The position numbers were made by a program, and so were the translations under genes. From NCBI GenBank assembly GCA_030037335.1, contig JASHRN010000089.1, forward strand, positions 1-42,916: DNA of 42,916 bases. Direction: 5' to 3'. Within the stretch, counting starts at the first letter, position 1. Each line of letters starts with the position of its first letter. The DNA comes from Candidatus Acidiferrales bacterium. GTDB taxonomy: Bacteria > Acidobacteriota > Terriglobia > Acidiferrales > UBA7541. The notes beneath the pieces were generated by a model. That model saw only the letters and a list, made by a program, of their open reading frames with translations. It searched no databases and was not told the DNA's origin. This document shows, one piece after another, positions 25,255-34,202 of this stretch.

Positions 25255-25896
25255 ATGAAAAATGAGAAAAAACCGATCTGGCAACCGGTGACGCACTGGA
25301 TTGGAGCTGGTGCTGGCTGGCTGCTCGAACGCGTGGTGAAGGTGCTCGCCGCGACAGGCATCACGCCGAACGTTCTCACCGTAATTGGGATGGTCGTAAA
25401 CGTTTGGGCGGCTGTGCTTTTTGCGTATGGATCTTTTCGCAGTGCAGCAGCCGTTCTTTTCCTGGCGGGATTTCTCGACATGGCGGATGGGCAAGTGGCG
25501 CGACGCGCTGGCCGCGCGACGGCGTTCGGAGCGTTCCTCGATTCCACGCTCGACAGGTACTCGGATTTGGGCCTCTATATGGGTCTCGTTGTCTATTACA
25601 CGCTGATCAGCCGGCCGTTTTACATGGGACTTGCGGCTGTGGCGATGGCCAGCTCATTCATGGTGAGCTATTCGCGCGCACGTGCGGAATCACTGATTCC
25701 GCAGTGCAAAGTTGGTTTCATGGAGCGCCCCGAGCGCCTCGTGCTGCTGATTATCGGAGGCACATTTCTGCGAATGGCGCCGGTGCTGTGGGTGATCGCC
25801 GCGCTCTCCACGCTGACAGTGATTCATCGCGTTGTCTTCACGTGGAAGGAAATACGCGCGGGGCGCTTGATTCCGGGCAATCGCGAACTTTTCTGA
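25255..25896 (+). CDS. CDP-alcohol phosphatidyltransferase family protein
   Basis: 213-residue integral membrane enzyme joining a CDP-activated lipid to an alcohol (glycerol phosphate, inositol phosphate or similar). The family motif D-x2-D-G-x2-A-R-x8-G-x3-D-x3-D is complete: D75, D78-G79, A82-R83, G92, D96, D100. About six hydrophobic segments are visible. The GITPNVLTVIG approach to helix 1 is typical of PgsA/PIS-type enzymes. It converges on the minus-strand lipid operon (PlsC stop at 25917, 20 bp away), so the two transcripts meet here, and the enzyme could supply the final head-group step for that cluster. Substrate head group unknown. Confidence 0.92.
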   Translation: MKNEKKPIWQPVTHWIGAGAGWLLERVVKVLAATGITPNVLTVIGMVVNVWAAVLFAYGSFRSAAAVLFLAGFLDMADGQVARRAGRATAFGAFLDSTLDRYSDLGLYMGLVVYYTLISRPFYMGLAAVAMASSFMVSYSRARAESLIPQCKVGFMERPERLVLLIIGGTFLRMAPVLWVIAALSTLTVIHRVVFTWKEIRAGRLIPGNRELF

Positions 25897-25916
25897 CTTG
25901 AAGTTTCCGCCGGCGG

Positions 25917-26699
25917 TCAGGAGTTTGCCGTCATGGCGTCACTCGTTGCCCTAGCCTGCTGCAATCTTGCAATGTGCTCCTCCACCGGCGCCGCAACGAT
26001 TGCATGAACGCGGTCGCGCAATTCAGTTGCTTGTTCCTTTCGCATGCCGCTTGTCTCGATCGTATCGTGCAAGTAGACGGTGATTTTGCCGGGATTCAGC
26101 ATCCAGTCGCCGGTGCGATAAAACTCGTACGAACCAACGATGCTCATCGGCACGATGGGAATGCCGAAGCGAATGGCGAGGCGAAAAACGCCTTTGAAAA
26201 ATGGCCCCACGTGGCCGTCGCGCGTGCGCGAGCCTTCCGCAAACGCGATCAGGCTGATTCCTGAACGGAAAGCCTCGCCTGCTTTTCGCGTCATTTGTTC
26301 GATGCCTTCGCGGCTGCGATTATTTTCGTCGGGCACGGGAACGTTTCCGAAGCGGCCCATCATCCATCCATATGCCGGGATTTTGAAATGCGAGGCCAGC
26401 TCGAATCCGCGAACAAATTGCGGAATCGCGGAATAAATCACAAATGGATCGAAGACATTGACGTGGTTGCAAACAAAAAGGCTGGTGCGTTGCGGGTCGA
26501 ATCTCGCGGAACGCCGCGCTTCAAATTTCACCCCTGCCAGGCGAAGAATGTTGCGAAAAAAGATCCGCTGCGCGCGATCATTCTTGCGCGGATCGACAAT
26601 CGTTCCGAGGCCGACGAGAAGCGTGCAGAGGACAAAGAAATGCGCACCGCTAATGCCCCACAGAATGAGCGAGCGCGCTTTGAGGTAAATCGATTTCAT
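25917..26699 (-). CDS. 1-acyl-sn-glycerol-3-phosphate acyltransferase (PlsC family)
   Basis: 260-residue membrane-associated acyltransferase. The start at 26699 overlaps the lipid kinase stop by 4 nt (ATGA) and gives MKSIYLKARSLILWG; upstream in-frame codons would fall inside the kinase gene. A hydrophobic segment spans about 10-34. The acyltransferase motifs are H79-x4-D84 in CNHVNVFD, E155-G-S-R158 in FAEGSRTRDG and PIVPMSIVGS (181-190). It esterifies lysophosphatidate or a related lysolipid. As last gene of the ten-gene lipid operon, directly behind a lipid kinase, it fits assembly of a phosphorylated acyl or alkyl glycerolipid. Confidence 0.92.
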   Translation of the reverse strand: MKSIYLKARSLILWGISGAHFFVLCTLLVGLGTIVDPRKNDRAQRIFFRNILRLAGVKFEARRSARFDPQRTSLFVCNHVNVFDPFVIYSAIPQFVRGFELASHFKIPAYGWMMGRFGNVPVPDENNRSREGIEQMTRKAGEAFRSGISLIAFAEGSRTRDGHVGPFFKGVFRLAIRFGIPIVPMSIVGSYEFYRTGDWMLNPGKITVYLHDTIETSGMRKEQATELRDRVHAIVAAPVEEHIARLQQARATSDAMTANS

Positions 26700-27619
26700 A
26701 CGATGACGTCCAGCGCGCCGGGGAGAATGCTGAGGCGCTCGCACTTCAGCCGCAGGCTTTCGCCGTCAATGGTTACGTTCACCGGCTCTTCGAGCGCGAA
26801 TTCGACTTCGCGAACCGCCGCTCTCGAGGCGAGCGGATGACGAATGTGCGTGCCATCGAAAAGAGTAGGAAAGTTCCGCAGCAAGTTCAGCCGTCCAATG
26901 GGCCCCCACCGGACATATTCGATCAGGCCGTCCGCGGAATCGGCATTGGGCGCGATCATCATGTTGCCGCCAGTAAATTTCGTGTTGCTGAACGCGAGAA
27001 ACAGGCAGCGGCGGCGGTCGAATTCCGTCGCGCCATCCGCGCGAAGAGGAAAGGTCCGGCGGTCCAGCCGCGCAAGGCACACCATTACGCTGATCGCGTA
27101 ACCCGCGTAGCCGAATCCCTTGAGACAACGGTTGGCGACCTCGGCAGCATCGGCGGCAAAACCCAGCGTGAGAAGATTGATGTAATAAAGGTCGCCGCGG
27201 GAATGTTGTAGACGGATCACATCGCAGCCCCTGCGCTGTCCATTTAGAAAGGCGCGTAAAAACGCGTCAGCATCGGGTCGATGATTTTGCGAATGAAAAT
27301 CGCGCAAAAACGAATTCCCCGTGCCGAGCGGGAGAAATGCGAGAGTGCAGCGCTGATCCGGCGACGCGGCGCACTCGGGGAAAATTCCATTTACGATTTC
27401 ATACGAAGTGCCGTCGCCTCCAACGGCAAGAAAGTTGCGAACGCCTGATTTCAGCGCATTGCGCGCGATGCTTGTGCCTTCTCCAGCTGCATGAGTTTCT
27501 GCAACTTCGAGAGAGATTCCGGCTGCGTGGAGGTGCTCCAGAGCAGCGGGCGCGAGCTTCGCGCACCGGCCCCCGCCTGCTGCGGGATTCACAATTGCGA
27601 AAAATCGCTTTTCTGTCAA
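26696..27619 (-). CDS. Diacylglycerol kinase family lipid kinase
   Basis: 307-residue soluble kinase of the DagK/YegS/LCB5 superfamily, which phosphorylates diacylglycerol, sphingoid bases or other lipid alcohols. N-P-A-A-G-G-G at 11-17 and G67-G-D-G-T71 in AVGGDGTSYEIVNG form the nucleotide-binding catalytic domain; FLPLGTGNSFLRDF (95-108) is the conserved LGTGN element, here with Ser in place of the usual Asp after N. The C-terminal beta-sandwich contains FSNTKFTGGNMMIAPNADSADGLIEYV. The gene starts 10 nt after the acyl-activating enzyme stop and overlaps PlsC by 4 nt. In this operon a lipid alcohol made by the reductases would be a reasonable substrate, which is inference. Confidence 0.92.
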   Translation of the reverse strand: MTEKRFFAIVNPAAGGGRCAKLAPAALEHLHAAGISLEVAETHAAGEGTSIARNALKSGVRNFLAVGGDGTSYEIVNGIFPECAASPDQRCTLAFLPLGTGNSFLRDFHSQNHRPDADAFLRAFLNGQRRGCDVIRLQHSRGDLYYINLLTLGFAADAAEVANRCLKGFGYAGYAISVMVCLARLDRRTFPLRADGATEFDRRRCLFLAFSNTKFTGGNMMIAPNADSADGLIEYVRWGPIGRLNLLRNFPTLFDGTHIRHPLASRAAVREVEFALEEPVNVTIDGESLRLKCERLSILPGALDVIV

Positions 27620-27629
27620 AAAGCAAACC

Positions 27630-29339
27630 TCAGACTACAATCATCGCTGAGCGATCGGTTTCTGCGCGGATTTCCTGCGCCAGAACATCGCGCTTGATTT
27701 TCAGCGAGGCCGTCCGCGGAAAATCGCGTGTCCAGAGGACGAATCCTCCGATTCTCTTGAAGTCGGGCAGGGCGCGATTGCCTTCCGTGATTTTCGCGCG
27801 CAGTTCGCCTGCCAGGCCCGAAGAATCATCCGCGCGCGCCGCGAGAACAAGCTGCTCGCCGGTCATCGTGCGCTGCGGCCAGATGTAATTCGCTGCGAAA
27901 ATACAAAATTCTTTGACCGGCAGCGATTCAAATGCATTCTCAATGTCCTCGGGATAAATGTTCTTCCCGCCTTCGGTGACGATCATGTTTTTCTTGCGAC
28001 CGAAGAGCTGCAAATGCCCCCTTGCGTCGAGCCTGCCGAGATCGCCCGTCATGAGCCAGCCATCGACAATCGCCGCAGCGGTCATTTCCGGGTCATCGAG
28101 GTAATGCGACATGATCGTTTTTCCACGCGCGGCCACTTCTCCCACACCATCGGCGCTCGCATTAACGATGCGGACCTCGGTACCCGGGAGCGGCTTCCCA
28201 ACTGTATCCGCACGAAACGGCTTGAAATCATTCAGCGTAATCACCGTGCCCGCTTCGGTTAATCCGTACCCGTTTCCAACAGGGATTCCGAGATCGTATA
28301 AGAATTGCAATGTGGCTGGCTCGGTAAACGCTCCGCCAACAAACATTGCGCGCAATTGACCTCCGAATGCTTGATGCACTCCGCGCAAGAGCACCCGGCT
28401 GATCCAAAGACGCGGGCGCCGCCGCGTGAGCGCACAGTTGACCGCGACAAGCGCGTCGAGCATTTTGCGGCGCGACGATGGCAAGGCTGCAAATCGCTCG
28501 CGCAGTCCGCGTTCGAGGTTCTTCAGAATGAGCGGCACGACGGTGATGTAAGTGATGTGGTATCGCGTAAATGCCTCGCGTATGAATTCCGGCCGCAGCG
28601 TCCGCAAATGCACAACCGTCGCGCCGCAAACAAAAGGCCCGATAAATCCAACCATGAAATCGATCGCGTGGTTCGTTGGCAGAATGCTCAGATAGCGCGC
28701 ACCTGGCCAGAATGGAAAGAGCGAAGTGAGCGCGACGCACTGCTCGAGATAGTTTTCGTGCGTCATCACGCAGCCTTTCGGCCGCCCTCCCGTTCCGGAT
28801 GAGTAGACGATGCATGCCCAATCTTTGCGTTGCCGCTCGACGAACACGGGTTCACGCTCGCTGTGAAAATCCTCCCAGCGCTGCGCGCCATGCAATTCCG
28901 CATTGCGCGGCGCTTCCGTGACGAGAACGGTCCTCGCGCTCAGCCTCGAAAACTCCGGTTCCTGCGTAATGGCGCGCCAGAGATGGTATTCGACAATCAG
29001 AAATTCGCTTTTGGAATGCGCCAGAAGCTGCAAATGCTCGCGCGCGGTGAGTTTGTAATCCAGCGGAACAAGCACGCCGCCCGAATAGAAAATCGCATAC
29101 GCGGAAATCAGCCACTTCGACTGATTGGTCATGATGATCGCCACGCGCGAATCGGCACCGAGGCCTGCAGCCTGCAATCCGCTGGCCAGCGGCAGTGCTT
29201 TTTCCTTGAACTGGCGATAGGTGAGCCGGCAATTTTCGCGCTCGCGGTCGGCCTCGATCAGGCAAATCTCATTCGGCCAGCGTTCGAGAGCGGCGCGCAG
29301 GGCTGCGCCGAGAGAGGAGTATTCGCGGAGATCAAGCAT
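27630..29339 (-). CDS. AMP-dependent acyl-activating enzyme (acyl-CoA/acyl-ACP synthetase)
   Basis: 569 residues from ATG 29339, which forms TGATG with the acyl carrier protein stop (a GTG at 29342 is an alternative). It activates a fatty or other carboxylic acid as acyl-AMP and transfers it to a thiol. Motifs: [11 protein letters not shown] at 179-189 (P-loop A3), [10 protein letters not shown] (A5), [25 protein letters not shown] (A7/A8) and [13 protein letters not shown] with the A10 Lys region. Direct coupling to a discrete ACP gene suggests that it loads that ACP. A second enzyme of this superfamily lies at 32535-34202 in the same operon. Confidence 0.93.
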   Translation of the reverse strand: MLDLREYSSLGAALRAALERWPNEICLIEADRERENCRLTYRQFKEKALPLASGLQAAGLGADSRVAIIMTNQSKWLISAYAIFYSGGVLVPLDYKLTAREHLQLLAHSKSEFLIVEYHLWRAITQEPEFSRLSARTVLVTEAPRNAELHGAQRWEDFHSEREPVFVERQRKDWACIVYSSGTGGRPKGCVMTHENYLEQCVALTSLFPFWPGARYLSILPTNHAIDFMVGFIGPFVCGATVVHLRTLRPEFIREAFTRYHITYITVVPLILKNLERGLRERFAALPSSRRKMLDALVAVNCALTRRRPRLWISRVLLRGVHQAFGGQLRAMFVGGAFTEPATLQFLYDLGIPVGNGYGLTEAGTVITLNDFKPFRADTVGKPLPGTEVRIVNASADGVGEVAARGKTIMSHYLDDPEMTAAAIVDGWLMTGDLGRLDARGHLQLFGRKKNMIVTEGGKNIYPEDIENAFESLPVKEFCIFAANYIWPQRTMTGEQLVLAARADDSSGLAGELRAKITEGNRALPDFKRIGGFVLWTRDFPRTASLKIKRDVLAQEIRAETDRSAMIVV

Positions 29340-29581
29340 CACAGGCGCGCGTGAATGCGCGCAGCGAGCGTGCGAAAATCCGTCACGCCCTGTAGTTCGT
29401 AATCGGGAAGCTCGATGTGAAAGTGATTTTCGATGCGCGAGAGCAGCGCGAGCGCCTGCAAGCTGTCGATGCCGAGCTTCTTGAAAAAATCATCATCGGG
29501 AGAGAGTCCGCCAAGCGGCACCTTGAAGTGCGCCACAGCGAGCTGCAAGACTTCGTCTGTAACTTCCTGGACGGATGGCAT
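29339..29581 (-). CDS. Acyl carrier protein
   Basis: 80-residue carrier protein with the phosphopantetheine serine S40 in [11 protein letters not shown]. Four-helix ACP pattern, acidic overall, with [32 protein letters not shown] before the DSL motif. It is not next to fabF, fabD or fabG as in a housekeeping acpP locus. Instead it is translationally coupled (TGATG) to an acyl-activating enzyme and follows an S9 peptidase by 45 bp, marking it as a dedicated carrier for a specialised acyl chain in this operon. It needs a phosphopantetheinyl transferase from elsewhere. Confidence 0.92.
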   Translation of the reverse strand: MPSVQEVTDEVLQLAVAHFKVPLGGLSPDDDFFKKLGIDSLQALALLSRIENHFHIELPDYELQGVTDFRTLAARIHARL

Positions 29582-29626
29582 TCGTATATTGTAACGGGCT
29601 CGCGCAGCGCCGAGAAGTCAGACTTC

Positions 29627-31699
29627 CTATTTCAGATAACGGTTCAGCCAGCCAGTCCAGCGCGTCATCACGTCCTCGCGCCGAATAGGATCGCCGGGAA
29701 AATGCCCGGAAACGGGATAGGCATAAAACTCCGTCGTCACGCCATTGTCTTTCAGCGCGTGATACATCTCGAAAGATTGCGGAATCGGTACGCGAAAATC
29801 GCCGACATCGCACAGAATCAGCGTGGGCGTTTTGATTTGCGAAGCGTAGGTAATCGGCGACTCATCGCGATAGATTTTCCAGTTATCGCCAACCCATGGC
29901 GAGCCGCCCATTGAGGCATAATCACTGCGATTGCTGTCGGAGATCGCTGCTTCCTGAACCAAATCATTTACCGCTGCGCCGGAAACGGCTGCTTTCCAGA
30001 TGTGATAGTGGCCGATCATCCAGGAAGTCATGTAGCCGCCATAGGACCATCCTGAAACGCCGATCTTGTCCGTATCCACATTCCCCATTTTTTCTACAGC
30101 GGCCAGTCCGGCCATCACATCGCGCCCCGGACCGTCACCCGCATCGCGATAAATCGCGCGCTGGTATGCATTGCCCAAATTGTCGCTGCCGCGATAGTTC
30201 GGCTGGAAGACCAAGTAGCCTTGCGCTGCGATGAGCTGGCCGAACACGTCGAATCCAGTCGTCGAACTCGCCTGCGGGCCGCCATGAATCAAAAGGACGA
30301 GCGGATATTTACTGTCCTTCGAAAAACCCGGTGGATAATCAATGATTCCGTCTTCATGAAAGCCATTTGGCCCTTGCCATTCAATCGGTTTGACATCTGC
30401 AAGCGCGTCGGAAGAGATCCAATCATTGTAGTTCGTCAACTGCCGCGGAGACGCATCGGTGGAAGTCATGTAATAAAGCTCGGCGGGATGATTTGCCGAG
30501 CTGGCGGTAAAAGCGAAGTCGCCCTTGGGTCCAACCATCATATCGACCCAAAACGACCATGAAGGCTCGAGGTCGCCTATATGCAATTTTCTTGCGCTCC
30601 CGTCGAGCGATACGAGCCACAGTGAAGTGCCTGTGCCGTCGTGGCCGCCAACGAGCAGCGATTTTCCGTCTGGCATCCACACAGCGCGCTGGATATCGCG
30701 ATCGATGCTGCGCGTGACGTCAATTCCGTCGCCTCCGCTCGTTGGCGCTACAAAAATCTCCACTTGATTGTTCGCGTCACCGTCTTTGTTGTACCAGTAC
30801 GCAACCTGCGAGCCGTCGGGAGAGAGCACGCCCGCGCTCTCAAGATGAGCGTGCGATGTAAGTTTCCTCATTTTGCCAGAATCAACATCGAGCATCTGAA
30901 GCGTGGTCATGTCGCCGTCGCCCGGTTCGGCTGTTTCCTGGCGCGTAATCAGCAGAGTCTTGCCATCCGGCGACCACGAAAGCGGCGACGCAGGTGGAGA
31001 CGGCGGAAAAACGATTGGCAGGCTCCACGTTCCTGAAGTAACGCGCTTTGCTTCGCCGCCGTCCGCCGGGACAAGCCATACGTGCGACGATTGCGCCGCG
31101 GCTGTCTCCAGGAAATCGGTGTCTCCAACTTCGAACGCGTCGTGATGCGCTTCGATTGCCTTTTTGTCCGCTGGGTCCGGAGTCACATAAGCGATCATCG
31201 CCCCATCGGGACGCCATGCGAATTGTTCAACTCCATCCGGTGCGTCCGTGATCTTCTTTGCGTCGCCACCATCCATGCGCAAAACGAAAACCTGCGGCGT
31301 CGCATCCTTTCCTTCGTCGCCCGCGGCGACGAACGCGAGGCGGTCTCCATTGGGAGACCATCGCGGCGAGCTCGCGTGTTTGTGGCCGGAGGTCATGACG
31401 CGCTTTGTGCCGCTGGCAATGTCGATGAGCATGATCTCAGTGTCCGTGCCGTCCTCTTTCATGTTGATGTGTCCAACCACTACGGCAATCGATTTGTCAT
31501 CAGGCGAAATCTGCGGATCGCTGACGCTGACGATTTTCTCCGTATCGGAAACTTGAAATGTCTTCTGCTGGGCGAGAACGTGGGCCGGCGACAGCATGAG
31601 CGCGAGCGCTGCGGCGCTCAGAAAAAACGTCAGCGGTGCAAGGCAAGCCCTTGCTGATAATCGACTGCTCTTCATCTCATTTGAATTCGTCTGGGACAT
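29627..31699 (-). CDS. Secreted S9 family peptidase (acylaminoacyl/prolyl-oligopeptidase type)
   Basis: 690-residue serine peptidase with a Sec signal peptide (positive start to R18, hydrophobic LAPLTFFLSAAALALMLSP, cleavage after VLAQ near 44). The N-terminal part (about 50-430) is a WD40/TolB-like beta-propeller with repeated SPDG/WSPDGK units; the C-terminal hydrolase has S552 in GWSYGGYM, D634 in CDVGDFRVP and H666 in VSGHFPG. GAGGAG about 9 nt upstream supports the start. Expected to cleave short peptides outside the cytoplasm. It is embedded between enoyl-CoA hydratase (39 bp) and ACP (45 bp) genes of a lipid operon, an odd place for a peptidase; it could instead be an amidase or deacylase for an acyl-peptide or lipid. 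Confidence 0.93.
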   Translation of the reverse strand: MSQTNSNEMKSSRLSARACLAPLTFFLSAAALALMLSPAHVLAQQKTFQVSDTEKIVSVSDPQISPDDKSIAVVVGHINMKEDGTDTEIMLIDIASGTKRVMTSGHKHASSPRWSPNGDRLAFVAAGDEGKDATPQVFVLRMDGGDAKKITDAPDGVEQFAWRPDGAMIAYVTPDPADKKAIEAHHDAFEVGDTDFLETAAAQSSHVWLVPADGGEAKRVTSGTWSLPIVFPPSPPASPLSWSPDGKTLLITRQETAEPGDGDMTTLQMLDVDSGKMRKLTSHAHLESAGVLSPDGSQVAYWYNKDGDANNQVEIFVAPTSGGDGIDVTRSIDRDIQRAVWMPDGKSLLVGGHDGTGTSLWLVSLDGSARKLHIGDLEPSWSFWVDMMVGPKGDFAFTASSANHPAELYYMTSTDASPRQLTNYNDWISSDALADVKPIEWQGPNGFHEDGIIDYPPGFSKDSKYPLVLLIHGGPQASSTTGFDVFGQLIAAQGYLVFQPNYRGSDNLGNAYQRAIYRDAGDGPGRDVMAGLAAVEKMGNVDTDKIGVSGWSYGGYMTSWMIGHYHIWKAAVSGAAVNDLVQEAAISDSNRSDYASMGGSPWVGDNWKIYRDESPITYASQIKTPTLILCDVGDFRVPIPQSFEMYHALKDNGVTTEFYAYPVSGHFPGDPIRREDVMTRWTGWLNRYLK

Positions 31700-31738
31700 T
31701 CTGCTTCACTCCTCGCTCACATTTTCGCGCTCACAAAC

Positions 31739-32542
31739 TTATGGCAGATAAGGCATGGCATCTGCACTCTCGACGAATTTACGCAAACCCTCTTCCACTG
31801 TCGGTCGGCTGAACAGTTCGCAAAAAATATCGATCTCACGGCGGAGTTCCTCGTGAGGAATGGGCTTGATAAATTCCTTCGCTGCCGCTGCTGTGCCGCT
31901 GTCGAATTTGCAAATTTGCGTGGCAGTTGTGCGCGCTACGGCGAGCGCTTGGCCTTCTCCAGTGACTTGGCCGACAAGCCCGGCCGCCTGCGCTTTCGCC
32001 GCGTTAAAGCTGCGACCGGTCAGCAACATGTCGCGAATCGCTGCGTTTCCAATATCGCGCTTCAACCGGGGTATTCCACCGAATCCCGGAATTAGACCCA
32101 AGCGCAGTTCCGGAAAGCAGAAGCGCGCCGTCTTGTCCGCAATAATCAAATCACACGCAAGCGCCAGCTCGAACCCCCCGCCAAAAGTGATCCCATGCAC
32201 TGCGGCGATCGTGGTCACAGGCGCGGCGTCGATTGTATTCAGGACGCGATGAATGCGCAGCAAAAAATCGCGCACGCCAGCAGTTTTCTCGGTCGCGGAC
32301 AGCCCTTGGGAGCGTCGGTGCAACTCGCGCAGGTCCGCGCCCGCGCTGAAGCCGGATGCGAGTTCACTGTAAACGATAAGCGCGGCGCAATTATTGTCAG
32401 CGGACGCAAGAGCCTCAGCAAATGCTTCGAGTTCCCCCAAAACAGCCGAGCCAATCTCGTTGTGTGGCGCGTGATGCAGCGCCAGCTCAATCACGCGCGC
32501 TTCCATCTTCCACGAAAGCGTCTTGCCCTGAAAATTATTCAT
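31739..32542 (-). CDS. Enoyl-CoA hydratase/isomerase family protein
   Basis: 267 residues from ATG 32542, which overlaps the upstream ligase stop by 8 nt; a longer frame from 32704 runs inside that gene and is rejected. Crotonase fold: SAGADLREL (67-75) for the first oxyanion-hole strand, VHGITFGGGFELALACDLIIA (116-136) with E125, and FPELRLGLIPGFGGIPRL with E145. Both catalytic glutamates of true hydratases are present. It hydrates trans-2-enoyl-CoA or modifies an acyl chain on CoA. In this operon it could tailor the acyl group before reduction or attachment, or supply beta-oxidation; sequence does not tell. Confidence 0.9.
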   Translation of the reverse strand: MNNFQGKTLSWKMEARVIELALHHAPHNEIGSAVLGELEAFAEALASADNNCAALIVYSELASGFSAGADLRELHRRSQGLSATEKTAGVRDFLLRIHRVLNTIDAAPVTTIAAVHGITFGGGFELALACDLIIADKTARFCFPELRLGLIPGFGGIPRLKRDIGNAAIRDMLLTGRSFNAAKAQAAGLVGQVTGEGQALAVARTTATQICKFDSGTAAAAKEFIKPIPHEELRREIDIFCELFSRPTVEEGLRKFVESADAMPYLP

Positions 32543-34202
32543 GCTCCCGCTTTCGATAAAGCTTTTCAATCTCTGGCGCGAATTTTGCGGCGACAGCGTC
32601 GCGCTTGAGTTTACCATTGGCGGTGAGCATCCCGCTCTCAATCGTGAGCGGCTCGGAAATGCGATGAAACGCGCGAATCTTGCGATAATGCGGCAGACGC
32701 TCATTCATTTTGTCGAGCGCCGCGCGCACTCCCGCATCGGTTGCGCCCGAATTCGCTGCGACCAGCGCAATTAAATAGCTGCGCCCGTTGCCCGTCAGCA
32801 TCACTTGCGCCCCCGGCAAATGGGTCGCCAGTTCCTCTTCCAATGGCTCCGGCGCAATGTTGTGTCCCGAATTCAAAATGATCAGGTTCTTTATGCGGCC
32901 GGTAATTTTCCAATTCCCGCGCGCATTCATTTCGCCCTGATCTCCGGTGTGGAACCAGCCGTCGCGCAGGACCTTTGCTGTCTCCTCGGGAAGGTTCCAG
33001 TAACCTGAAAAAATATTCGGTCCGCGAACGAGAACCTCCTGATTCTCGCCGAGCTTCATCTCGATTCCGGGAATCGCAAGACCCACATAGCCCGGCTCGA
33101 CGTTCGCCGGATCGTCGAGAGTGCAAATTGCCGTGGTCTCTGTCAGTCCGTACGCTTGCAGCACTGAAATTCCGAGCATCATAAAAAATTTCTGCGTTTC
33201 CACCGAAAGCGGCGCTGAGCCGCAAATCAGGGCTTTCAGGTTTGTCCCCAGGCTCTTTCGGATCGTAGGAAAGACAAAGCGCTTCGCAAAAGCCAGAGCC
33301 GCGCGATCTACGAATCCGGCGCTTGTCCCCGCATCAGCAAAATAGGTGCGCTTCGCTCGAGCGAAAATCGAAGCAATCCATCCGCCTTTGGCGCGAATAC
33401 TCTCCTCTATTTTTGCCCGCACGCGCTCAAGCAGCGCTGGCACGTTCAGAAAATAATTCGGCGCCGCAATTTTCATTTCATCCGCGAGCTTGGTCAGATC
33501 GGTCGAAAGCGAGACCACGGTATTCCGCGAGAGAGAGGTCAGCAGAGAAATCCACGAGGCCGCAAAATTGAGAGGCGTCCAGTGGAAGACACGCTCCGGC
33601 GCGCCGCGAGGGCCCATCAATTGATCAAGCGCCGCGCTCGTACGCGACAGCATGAAGGTCACGTTGGCCTCAGTCAGCACAACGCCCTTTGCTATACCCG
33701 AAGTTCCCGACGTGTAGATGATCATCAGCGACCGCGCGGGATTGTGCGACATGCTGATTGAAGTAGCAGGTTGACTCTCGAAAATTTCGTCAAACAGAGT
33801 TGTCCGCGGTGCCTCTCGCAGAGCATCGAGTAAAGCACTTCCTAATTCTGAACCATCACAGAAAATTGCTGAGGCCCCACTGTCGCGCACCATCGCAGCC
33901 AGCTCTGCCGGCGCCTGCCTTGAGTAAAGCGGCACAACAATAATGCCCTTGATCATCAGCGCCAAATCCACAGCAATCCATCGAATGCTGTTTGGCCCGA
34001 GCAACGCGCAACGGTCGCCGCTGCGCAGGCGCGGGCCTTGTGCTTCGATAAAGCTCGCTGCTTGATTCACCATCGCCAACAATTCTTTGCCGGATGTTCT
34101 TTTGATTTCATTCCCGCGAATTTCTTGAATGACTGTCGCGTCTCCCGCTTCGCCCAAACGGCGCAGGATTATGAAAAGGAAATCATTCGAAGGCGAGCTC
34201 AT
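32535..34202 (-). CDS. AMP-dependent synthetase/ligase, long-chain acyl-activating type
   Basis: 555 residues from ATG 34202, which overlaps the pyruvyl transferase stop by 4 nt (ATGA); the frame extends further upstream but only as a shadow of that gene. Motifs: YTSGTSGIAKG at 163-173, LQAYGLTETTAICTLD, and FHTGDQGEMNARGNWKITGRIKNLIILNSGHNIAPEPLEEEL. The long insertion with LLERVRAKIEESIRAKGGWIASIFARAKR resembles FadD15/AMP-forming long-chain acyl-CoA synthetases. It would supply acyl-CoA to the reductases encoded upstream. Its stop lies inside the following hydratase gene, so the two are translationally coupled. Confidence 0.93.
   Translation of the reverse strand: MSSPSNDFLFIILRRLGEAGDATVIQEIRGNEIKRTSGKELLAMVNQAASFIEAQGPRLRSGDRCALLGPNSIRWIAVDLALMIKGIIVVPLYSRQAPAELAAMVRDSGASAIFCDGSELGSALLDALREAPRTTLFDEIFESQPATSISMSHNPARSLMIIYTSGTSGIAKGVVLTEANVTFMLSRTSAALDQLMGPRGAPERVFHWTPLNFAASWISLLTSLSRNTVVSLSTDLTKLADEMKIAAPNYFLNVPALLERVRAKIEESIRAKGGWIASIFARAKRTYFADAGTSAGFVDRAALAFAKRFVFPTIRKSLGTNLKALICGSAPLSVETQKFFMMLGISVLQAYGLTETTAICTLDDPANVEPGYVGLAIPGIEMKLGENQEVLVRGPNIFSGYWNLPEETAKVLRDGWFHTGDQGEMNARGNWKITGRIKNLIILNSGHNIAPEPLEEELATHLPGAQVMLTGNGRSYLIALVAANSGATDAGVRAALDKMNERLPHYRKIRAFHRISEPLTIESGMLTANGKLKRDAVAAKFAPEIEKLYRKREHE

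Noticed and set aside
25899-25915. CCGCCGGCGG palindrome between the convergent lipid genes as a terminator
   Set aside because: It has no loop and no T-run, so a bidirectional terminator is not supported.
32543-32704. 54-residue upstream extension of the enoyl-CoA hydratase
   Set aside because: It lies within the coding region of the preceding ligase, and the crotonase homology starts only after the ATG at 32542.
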